From positions 1,550,001-1,614,000 of the forward strand of contig NZ_SDMK01000001.1 in assembly GCF_004123295.1 (NCBI RefSeq): a stretch of DNA of 64,000 bases, read 5' to 3'. Within the stretch, counting starts at the first letter, position 1, and each line of letters opens with the position of its first letter. This DNA is from Silvibacterium dinghuense (GTDB lineage: Bacteria; Acidobacteriota; Terriglobia; Terriglobales; Acidobacteriaceae). The notes under the pieces were generated by a model. It searched no databases. It was not told the DNA's origin and saw only the letters and a list, made by a program, of their open reading frames with translations. The position numbers and the translations under genes were made by a program. Below are positions 27,581-34,116 of the stretch, one piece after another.

Positions 27581-29161
27581 CTATTCAGGCTGAGCGAAGG
27601 CTGTAAGCTTCCACTGATCGGGGAGCCAGGCAGGGAGTTGATTGGGGGCCGTTGTGGGTAAGTTGACCAGCAGCTGTGTCAGATAGCGATGTGGGTCCAG
27701 ATCGAGACGGCGGCAGGTCGAGGTGATGCTGGCCAGAATGGCCGCTGTTTTTCCGCCGCGAGGGTTTCCGACAAATAGCGAGTTCTTGCGGTTCAGCACG
27801 ATCCGCTTCATCTCTCGTTCGCTGGCATTGTTGTCGATAGGCACGGCACCATCGGAGCAGAACACGCTCAGTGGTTGCCATTGGCTCAGCGCGTAGCTGA
27901 TAGCTTCTGCCATGGGATGGCGCGGCAACAGTTCCTGCTTCCAGTCCAAAAGCTTCTCCCGCAAGACAGCCAATTGCGGTCGAGATTGTTCCTCGCGTAG
28001 CTTGAGCCTCTCGGCCTCCGCCATGCCCGCAGCTTGTTTTTCTGTTGCGTAGAGAGAAGCGATCATGGAGATGGTTTGCCGCGCGATTTCCGGCGCCGCC
28101 TTCTCAGCTTCGATCACTTTGCGCCGCAAGTGAGCCCAACATCCGGCGCGGGTCATTTGGTTGCCAGCCACCACGCCGTTGTATCCTCCGTAAGCATCGG
28201 CAAGCAGCACCTGGTTGTAGTCCTTGAGGAAATGCGTCGGGCCGTTGCGGTGGCGATCCAGCGTGAAGTCGAACACATTGTAGGGATGATCGCCGTCCCC
28301 CAGATAAACCCACATTCTTGCGTTGGCCGTCTTGCCCTGCTGCAGCATGGGCATGATGGTGTCATCGGTGGCTACCACGTGAGACAAGCGCACTCGCACG
28401 GCCATCAAGTGATACAAGGGCTCGACCAGATCGGCTACATCCCCGCACCAGATCGATTGTGTGCCGCGCGCGATCTCAAAGCCCTGACGGGCGAAGATGT
28501 CTTCCAGCCGGTAAAGGGGAAGATAATCGGCGAACTTGCTGGTGACGATGAAAGACAGCAGGCCAGGGCCGGCTAAGCCTTTCTCTATTGCAGCTTCCGG
28601 CTTAGCTGCTGTCTTGATCTGCGGCCCGTCTCCTTCGGTCTCACAAGCAGCACAAGCGTATTTCTTGCGTATGTGCTCCAGTCGTTCAAAATGGCCAGGA
28701 TGATATTCAATCTGCCAGCTCTGTTCGGAACCGATCTCCTTACGCTGTCCTCCGCAGCATGGGCAGGCGCGTTGCTCGGCACTCAACTCATGCACAAAGG
28801 TGGTGGTCGGCAGGTTTTCGAACTTGGCCAGATTGCGACGTCCCTTGCTCTTTTCCAGATGACGCTGTTGCTGGGCTGGTTGTTGTGGCTGCTGTGATTG
28901 CTCCGGTGGAGAACCAGCAGCATCTTCCGGGTGCACCGGCTTCTGGTCCAGTGCTTCGGCGAAGCTGAGCAGCATCTGAGCCAGATCCGTCATCGTCTCC
29001 AGCCGGTCCGCACGGGGACCGTAGTAACGCTTCTTCAGCCGGTCCAGTTCTACCTGCAGACGCAGATTCGTTGTATGCAGATCGTCGCGCTCGCCTTGGA
29101 GGCGCATGATGATCGCCTTGAGCGCGTCCGGATCGTCGGGTAACTTAGACATGGTAGCCAC
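27581..29161 (-). CDS. tnpC: IS66 family transposase TnpC
   Basis: The 526-residue DDE-type transposase carries an N-terminal helical, probably leucine-zipper region (residues 15-50), a zinc-finger-like CPCC region near residues 135-140, and the IS66 core with VVATDDTIMPML, LLADAYGGYNG and the late NNASEREMKRIVLNRKNSLF containing the catalytic Glu. The C-terminal region ends HRYLTQLLVNLP, as is usual for IS66. It appears intact. It lies 33 bases after tnpB. Confidence 0.95.
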   Translation of the reverse strand: MATMSKLPDDPDALKAIIMRLQGERDDLHTTNLRLQVELDRLKKRYYGPRADRLETMTDLAQMLLSFAEALDQKPVHPEDAAGSPPEQSQQPQQPAQQQRHLEKSKGRRNLAKFENLPTTTFVHELSAEQRACPCCGGQRKEIGSEQSWQIEYHPGHFERLEHIRKKYACAACETEGDGPQIKTAAKPEAAIEKGLAGPGLLSFIVTSKFADYLPLYRLEDIFARQGFEIARGTQSIWCGDVADLVEPLYHLMAVRVRLSHVVATDDTIMPMLQQGKTANARMWVYLGDGDHPYNVFDFTLDRHRNGPTHFLKDYNQVLLADAYGGYNGVVAGNQMTRAGCWAHLRRKVIEAEKAAPEIARQTISMIASLYATEKQAAGMAEAERLKLREEQSRPQLAVLREKLLDWKQELLPRHPMAEAISYALSQWQPLSVFCSDGAVPIDNNASEREMKRIVLNRKNSLFVGNPRGGKTAAILASITSTCRRLDLDPHRYLTQLLVNLPTTAPNQLPAWLPDQWKLTAFAQPE

Positions 29162-29194
29162 CAGTCCGTTATGTCATAACGGAGGCCGGCTCGC

Positions 29195-29599
29195 TTAGAC
29201 AATTGCTTTTTCTCTATTGCTTCGTGTGCTTCGCTGGTAACGGGGGACCCGCTTCAGCTTGGTCATGTCGATCCCATCGAGGATCATCGCCAACTCGCTG
29301 GGGCGCAACTGGACCGAGCGAGTCCCTGGAGACAGGCGCGGCAGCTTGAAGACGCCCTGTTCCAGGCGCTTGTACCACAATACGTATCCGTCACGGTCCC
29401 ATGTCAAAACCTTCAAGCGCTCTGCGCGACGGGAGCGAAACAGGAACAAGTGGCCGCTTAACGGGTCTTGGCTGATCACCGACCTGACCTGCTCCGCCAA
29501 CCGGTCAAAACCACAGCGCATGTCGGCCGGCTCGGCGGCCAGCCAGATCCGGGTTCCCGAAGCTCCATCCAGGTCGCGCAAGCTGGGCAACCCAATCAC
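29195..29599 (-). CDS. tnpB: IS66 family accessory protein TnpB
   Basis: This 134-residue IS66 Orf2-like protein contains the signature RIWLAAEPADMRCGFDRLAE and the later HLFLFRSRRAERLKVLTWDRDG, then GYVLWYKRLEQGVFKLP. TnpB is required for IS66 transposition, with an unknown biochemical role. It overlaps the tnpA stop by 4 bases (ATGA). Confidence 0.94.
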   Translation of the reverse strand: MIGLPSLRDLDGASGTRIWLAAEPADMRCGFDRLAEQVRSVISQDPLSGHLFLFRSRRAERLKVLTWDRDGYVLWYKRLEQGVFKLPRLSPGTRSVQLRPSELAMILDGIDMTKLKRVPRYQRSTRSNREKAIV

Positions 29600-29934
29600 A
29601 ACGATCGCTCCAGCACCGTTAACAGCGCCTGCAGATGATCGGGATCAAATCCAGGCTCAACCAGAAGTCCGCGGCCCCCATGAAGGCGAACTTCAATCGC
29701 TCCGTTTCTACGCCAACCAACGCCTCCTTGTTCGGCGCCACTCCGGACTTCCACAAAGCCTGATCCGGTGCGCTCACAAAGGCGCTTCTTCCAGGCATAA
29801 AGCTGCGATGCTCGCACACCGCGCTCCCGGCAAAAGCTGGCTACGCTCTGCCCGCTCTGTTCTTGCTCTTTGAGCAATCCTGACCACTTCGCTTCCGCTT
29901 CCACGCCCCGCACTCTCATACCAAAAGCTTCCAC
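29596..29934 (-). CDS. tnpA: IS66 family accessory protein TnpA
   Basis: The 112-residue product is an HTH-containing IS66 Orf1: the block WSGLLKEQEQSGQSVASFCRE, then GVRASQLYAWKKRLCER, forms the helix-turn-helix. TnpA probably binds the element's ends or regulates its promoter. It is the first gene of the IS transcript. Confidence 0.92.
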   Translation of the reverse strand: MEAFGMRVRGVEAEAKWSGLLKEQEQSGQSVASFCRERGVRASQLYAWKKRLCERTGSGFVEVRSGAEQGGVGWRRNGAIEVRLHGGRGLLVEPGFDPDHLQALLTVLERSL

Positions 29935-29941
29935 CTTCAGC

Positions 29942-30400
29942 TCAAGGCAAACAAGATGCAGTTGGCGTACCGCTCACAGAGTTACAGTCCTTTGCACCAA
30001 GAAAAGATGCAAGTTTGCTCTGCAATTCGAATGGGCTGCGAAGCTCGCACTGCCAAACGGTCAAAACTTGCCAACCCATGCCCTCGAGAACTTCTTGATT
30101 TCTTTTGTCGTTTTCCTGGTTTTTTGCAATTTTTGGCAGCCAATAGTCGGTTCGCGTTTGCGGAAGGGCTGCCTTAGAGCACCCTAAATGCCCATGCCAA
30201 AAGCAACCGTTGACGAAAATGACTTTCCGTCTTCCGGGAAACACAATGTCTGGAGTTCCTGGTAAATCTTTGCGGTGCAGCCTATATCTATATCCTGATT
30301 GGGTCAGTATTGCTCTGATCGCTTTTTCCGGTCCGGTGTTCTTAGTAGGCACCGCACCCATGATGCGACTGCGAACAGCGGTTGAGACATGATCGGCCAT
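29942..30400 (-). CDS. vsr: Very short patch repair endonuclease Vsr (C-terminus replaced by IS66)
   Basis: Vsr nicks beside T:G mismatches that arise when 5-methylcytosine deaminates, so it protects sites methylated by the neighbouring methyltransferase. The 152-residue reading carries the family core: VRSRIMGAVPTKNTGPE, the catalytic region DIVFPGRRKVIFVNGCFWHGH with metal-binding Asp, His and Cys, and the late VWQCELR. The last 11 residues (VSGTPTASCLP) are encoded by the IS66 end. Removing the IS and one target copy gives CNSAIKF and a stop at 27530, directly abutting the methyltransferase stop. The active site is upstream, so the protein may still work. Confidence 0.9.
   Translation of the reverse strand: MADHVSTAVRSRIMGAVPTKNTGPEKAIRAILTQSGYRYRLHRKDLPGTPDIVFPGRRKVIFVNGCFWHGHLGCSKAALPQTRTDYWLPKIAKNQENDKRNQEVLEGMGWQVLTVWQCELRSPFELQSKLASFLGAKDCNSVSGTPTASCLP
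29957..29977. repeat. IS66 right terminal inverted repeat
   Basis: The reverse complement begins GTGAGCGGTACGCCAAC and pairs with the left end at 27553. It lies inside the reading frame of vsr. Confidence 0.85.
29978..29985. repeat. Target-site duplication, right copy
   Basis: AGAGTTAC follows the right end of the IS66 element and matches the left copy exactly. Confidence 0.92.
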
Positions 30401-30443
30401 CTTGGATCTCTGTAAAGCCCCACTCGCGCATCAGCTTGGATAC

Positions 30444-31637
30444 TCAGGGCTTTGGCGAGGTCGGGTTTTCCTTTGCTGGTCGAAAATCAACGGCAAGCAT
30501 GTGATCGGACACACCGTTCTTTGCTGGTGCCGCAATTAAAAACGCCTTTCCGGCTATATCGTTTTTCAGTGTCAGATTAAGGAAGTTGAGCGTGTAACGG
30601 GCAATCCACTCGTAGCTCTTCGATGTTTCCTGCTGTGAGTATTCCTCCGGAGGATGACGAAGCCAGTACGCAGGCGAACGCTGATGCATAGAAGAGAATT
30701 CGCCATGACGCATATCGTGCATCCGCACGATATACACATCACTATGGACCATTTCATTCAACACATTTCCCGACATATCCGCCCCAGTTAAACTCTCCAG
30801 AGGTATTTCTCCTCGAGTAAAGAACAGAAGCGGAATCGTCATGTTTTGTGGTTGAACATACTTCGAATCCTTGATCAATTTGGGAAAATAGCGGGCCGAA
30901 CCGTCAAGGGCTATGAGAGCTCCAATGCGATCATCTTGGGCTGCTGCAAAGAAATTGGAGAGACCTCCCCAACTATAGCCTATTACTGCGATATGCGATA
31001 AGTCGACATTGCGCAGTGTCTGAGCGAAACCAATCAAGAATGAAATATCGCGTGCCTGCAGCTCAGCACCTTCAATCCCGCCGATCATGTTGAACGAATG
31101 AGCCCCTATAGAAGGGCTTGCGATCACTACGTATCCATAACTGGCTAAATATTCGCAAAGGTCGGCATTTTCAAAAGCTGGTCCCCCATAACTTGGCGCA
31201 TATATGACCAGAGGGTACTTTCCCTCGTCCGGTTTCGCTTCATTTGTAGCCCGCATTTGAGACGTTGGGTCTGCGTCGGCTGTATAGTCTTTTTTTCTTG
31301 TCAACACCGTCTGCTCAGCTTGTGCTGCTGTTGCCGGAGCCCCTTCCTCACTAGCAAAGAGATCCAAGTAGTTGCCATAGTTCATATGATCCGCTTTGGA
31401 TTTGACCGCCGGATACCAGATCAACGTTTGGATAGGACGAGCGCGGTTATCAGTCACTGGCGCACCCATGGAATCGAATCGAGGCCCGTATGTGCGGGAG
31501 GAGTCATGCTCGATAACCGCGCGGAAACCAACCGAATAAGGGCCCGGTGCACCTGTGAATTGGAACGCCGTCTCGGCCAAGGCGGATATTGATACTCCGG
31601 TAATTAACAAAACGACTAGTCCAAATAATAGTCGCAT
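30444..31637 (-). CDS. Secreted alpha/beta hydrolase
   Basis: From ATG 31637, nine bases after GGGAGG, the product is 397 residues with a signal peptide (MRLLFGLVVLLITG, cleavage near SALAET). The alpha/beta fold has the nucleophile elbow GYSWGG, the oxyanion-type region YPLVIYAPSYGGPAFEN, and late MHDMRHGEF supplying a plausible His. It resembles the PAF-acetylhydrolase/dienelactone hydrolase groups, but I cannot name a substrate. The longer frame to 31868 overlaps the lipoprotein gene and is rejected as the start. Neighbours are the lipoprotein upstream and vsr 43 bases downstream. Confidence 0.82.
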   Translation of the reverse strand: MRLLFGLVVLLITGVSISALAETAFQFTGAPGPYSVGFRAVIEHDSSRTYGPRFDSMGAPVTDNRARPIQTLIWYPAVKSKADHMNYGNYLDLFASEEGAPATAAQAEQTVLTRKKDYTADADPTSQMRATNEAKPDEGKYPLVIYAPSYGGPAFENADLCEYLASYGYVVIASPSIGAHSFNMIGGIEGAELQARDISFLIGFAQTLRNVDLSHIAVIGYSWGGLSNFFAAAQDDRIGALIALDGSARYFPKLIKDSKYVQPQNMTIPLLFFTRGEIPLESLTGADMSGNVLNEMVHSDVYIVRMHDMRHGEFSSMHQRSPAYWLRHPPEEYSQQETSKSYEWIARYTLNFLNLTLKNDIAGKAFLIAAPAKNGVSDHMLAVDFRPAKENPTSPKP

Positions 31638-31846
31638 CCGACCTATCCTCCCGTTGAAGTTCAATAAAAGTCTGGTCGACATGAATACGCTCATCGCTCC
31701 AATTATGTTCAACAATGTTTCCAGGGTCTGATCGATCAAGCGTAGCTGCGCGAGGCATGCTCTGGAGTATCTGACGAATCTGGGCAGAGAATGTGTCCAA
31801 GACACAATAGCACCAGTAGTCTGGTCGTTTTCTTTTGAAGATCGGT

Positions 31847-32479
31847 TCATGAGGAAAAGACCCTCCATCCATCCGTGCCTAATTGCAGTGTGACCACTTG
31901 GTTCGTTTTCGATTCAGTTTCCATTGTGTGGATCACTGGAAATGCTTTCTGGACGTCGGATCGCGACCCCCACGGTGCGAGATTGACTATGCGATACGTA
32001 TATGCGACGTGCGTCTCAGTAGCTGATCCTACTGTGGTCAGAGCTGACCATCGGACTATTGTGTCGACCTGTTTTTGTCCGTAGCAGAATCCGCTCGTTT
32101 GTCCGAAATCCGTCATCACGGGTTGGAGGTACTTCTGCCCTTCTATGCTCACTGTGTACCGTTTGACGGGTTCAGGCTTACGAGGACTCAGTGACAGTGA
32201 ACTCGCCAGATTCTGCTCTACTGCGGTCGTATTCGTTACGTTCACCAGTCCTGCATGCTGAAGAGCTGAGAGCTTGGCGGCGATCCCATGCTGATCGCTC
32301 TGCTGAGAGGCAGGAACGTCGATCGGAAACTGACTGCCGGTCGAAATGCACAGCTGGCCGTGAGCGGCGAGATACTGGTTGATGGCTGCCGTAAAGTTGG
32401 CAGCGCTGGGTTTCGTCGCGCTATTACAAGCAGCAAGGAAGAAGAATGCGGCGGTAAATATGGGAAAGATTGGCTTCAA
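31847..32479 (-). CDS. Lipoprotein of unknown function, TTG start
   Basis: The start is TTG at 32479, eight bases after AAGGAGG, giving MKPIFPIFTAAFFFLAAC with a lipobox (LAAC) and Cys at about residue 18. The mature part of about 190 residues contains IVRWSALTTVGSATETHVAYTY-like beta-rich segments and no motif that I recognise. It is probably anchored in the inner or outer membrane. It is followed by the alpha/beta hydrolase 209 bases later and preceded by LysR 36 bases earlier, so all three may be one transcript. Confidence 0.72.
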   Translation of the reverse strand: MKPIFPIFTAAFFFLAACNSATKPSAANFTAAINQYLAAHGQLCISTGSQFPIDVPASQQSDQHGIAAKLSALQHAGLVNVTNTTAVEQNLASSLSLSPRKPEPVKRYTVSIEGQKYLQPVMTDFGQTSGFCYGQKQVDTIVRWSALTTVGSATETHVAYTYRIVNLAPWGSRSDVQKAFPVIHTMETESKTNQVVTLQLGTDGWRVFSS

Positions 32480-32515
32480 TGTATGGTCCTCCTTTCTGGA
32501 TTGACGAATCACAGT

Positions 32516-33430
32516 TCACTGCAGGCGAGCTTTCCTCGGGCTTAATTCGGCGATCGCTGCCTGCACGAAATCACTCACCGCATTGTGCATCTGGTCACGC
32601 CGTGCAAAGACAACCGTCTCGATCTGGATCAGTTTGTCCGTGATGGGCTTGAAAAGAACTCCGGGGTGTTGAAAGCGTGCTGCCGACTCAGGCACCAGCG
32701 CCACTCCCAGACGACTTGCGGCAAGATCGATCCCCTGAATGATGGCTCTGGCCTCATGGAGGTTATGGGGCTGGATGCCAACTCCGTACAGGTACTCCGT
32801 CACCTGCCGGTAAAACCCAGGATGTACAGAACGCGGCATCCAGTAGATCGTTTCGTTGGCGAGGTCATGGAGAGAGAGCCGGACTTTGTCCTTATATGGG
32901 TGGTCGGCTGGAATGCAGATCCCAAAGGGTTCCTGTAGAAGCGGAGCCACCCACAGGTCCCTGTCCTGCACTGGAGCCACACCGAACCCGACGTGCAGCA
33001 GACCATGGAGGACCTGCTTCATAAGGTGTACAGTCGTGTCCGCTCTGAGTTCGATTCTTGAAAATCCCGAACCGGGGATACGCTGCCGTTCAAGATAAGG
33101 CAGCATTCTTCCATGAATGTACAAGGAGTGCCCGATCAGGAGAGGTCGCTGGTTCTTCACCGACAGGTAGACTGCCTGATCGAACCCCCGCTGCATGTGC
33201 TCGATCGATCTGCGGAATTGGCGGATTGCGAGCCGACCTTCATGGGTAGGCTCGAATCCGGTAGGGTTTCTGCGAAAAAGCTCGACGCCCCAGGTACTCT
33301 GGAGAGTCTTCAGCTTTCGGCTGACATTGGAATGGCTGGTATGCAGACGCTCGGCGGTTCGGCCCAGATTTCCTTCTTCCGACAACACGACAGCGTACAT
33401 AAGAGCCTCAGTGGAGACATGGGGGAACAT
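32516..33430 (-). CDS. LysR-family transcriptional regulator
   Basis: The 304-residue protein has an N-terminal winged helix (TEALMYAVVLSEEGNLGRTA, then LHTSHSNVSRKLKTLQ) and the periplasmic-binding-like effector domain. It is oriented like the lipoprotein and hydrolase genes behind it, rather than divergently as is typical for LysR, so it may control distant genes or the whole strand-matched unit. The effector is unknown. Confidence 0.9.
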   Translation of the reverse strand: MFPHVSTEALMYAVVLSEEGNLGRTAERLHTSHSNVSRKLKTLQSTWGVELFRRNPTGFEPTHEGRLAIRQFRRSIEHMQRGFDQAVYLSVKNQRPLLIGHSLYIHGRMLPYLERQRIPGSGFSRIELRADTTVHLMKQVLHGLLHVGFGVAPVQDRDLWVAPLLQEPFGICIPADHPYKDKVRLSLHDLANETIYWMPRSVHPGFYRQVTEYLYGVGIQPHNLHEARAIIQGIDLAASRLGVALVPESAARFQHPGVLFKPITDKLIQIETVVFARRDQMHNAVSDFVQAAIAELSPRKARLQ

Positions 33431-33571
33431 GTTTCACCTGGACCTTATCCAAATTTGGGTGGAAGATGCCCCGGGATCTGCCTACCGTTAACCTCTATTA
33501 ATAAAGACTAGGGAAACAGGGGAAATCTGCCGAAGAAAATTTGCGATGCCGTCTTTATTTCATGTCAGAGG

Positions 33572-33802
33572 CTACTTCCGGCCCTTCTTCTGCGGCGGAA
33601 GAAATAGCTCGGCCACAGGACGCTTCAGGGCTCTCGCGAGCCGCTCGATGCTGTCGAAGGACGGACCCCGCTGACCTCGCTCGATGAGATTGAGGAAGTT
33701 CAGGGAGATCGATGCCTTCTCCGCAAGCTCTTCCTGGGTCAAGCCTTGGGCATGTCTGATCTCGCGCAATCGCGCGCCGAATTGCTTCCGAAGTGTACTC
33801 AC
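33572..33802 (-). CDS. XRE-family HTH repressor
   Basis: The 76-residue protein is a single Cro/C1-type helix-turn-helix: LREIRHAQGLTQEELAEKAS, then ISLNFLNLIERGQRGPS and the third helix SFDSIERLARAL. The only start is GTG at 33802, with a TGA stop seven codons upstream in frame. It has no good ribosome site and may be leaderless. Its start codon sits inside a palindrome, suggesting autorepression. It is divergent from the sigma fusion gene at 34117. Confidence 0.86.
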   Translation of the reverse strand: MSTLRKQFGARLREIRHAQGLTQEELAEKASISLNFLNLIERGQRGPSFDSIERLARALKRPVAELFLPPQKKGRK

Positions 33803-33818
33803 TACTGTGAGTCTTCGG
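33788..33818. promoter_or_regulatory. Palindrome across the XRE start codon
   Basis: CCGAAG-TGT-ACTCAC-TACT-GTGAGT-CTTCGG forms an almost perfect dyad that covers the GTG at 33802. It is a natural operator candidate for the short XRE protein. Confidence 0.5.
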
Positions 33819-33841
33819 AATCAGCTCCCCGATGAACACCA

Positions 33842-33880
33842 ACTCAGAGTGTGTGTATTTCATTTGCACATACTCTGAGT
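33842..33880. promoter_or_regulatory. Inverted repeat between XRE and the sigma fusion gene
   Basis: ACTCAGAGT (33842-33850) and its reverse complement ACTCTGAGT (33872-33880) are 30 bases apart centre to centre, about three helical turns. Each is followed by GTGTG. This could be a second operator or promoter element in the 314-base divergent gap (33803-34116), which holds no gene. Confidence 0.45.
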
Positions 33881-34116
33881 GTGTGGTAACAGAGAGAAGC
33901 AGCCGGCATGCCATGCTGGAGGCCCGCGCGCTCGTGGGGGAACACGGCGTGACGGGCTTCCGGTGTGTTTACCCGACCTATGTGGTCTGCCGGGGGCATC
34001 TGCCGCTCGCCGTCACTACGCTTACCTAAGGCGGGATTGTGAAAGATCTGAGAATTCCGAAATTTTCTTCGGCAGATTTCTCCCCTTCGAATGGTCTTCA
34101 TAGGTAAAGGCAAATT

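Larger units (their letters stand above)
27553..29977 (-). mobile_element. IS66-family insertion sequence, complete
   Basis: The element is 2425 bp long with three transposition genes in the order tnpA, tnpB, tnpC on the minus strand. Its terminal inverted repeats begin GTGAGCGGTATGTAAAC on the left and, read inward from the right, GTGAGCGGTACGCCAAC. An identical 8-base duplication flanks it. All three genes are open, so the insertion may be recent and active. It lies between the methyltransferase and vsr. Confidence 0.95.

Noticed and set aside
31638-31868. Upstream start of the alpha/beta hydrolase
   Set aside because: It would overlap the lipoprotein gene and bury the signal peptide; the ATG at 31637 has a good ribosome site.
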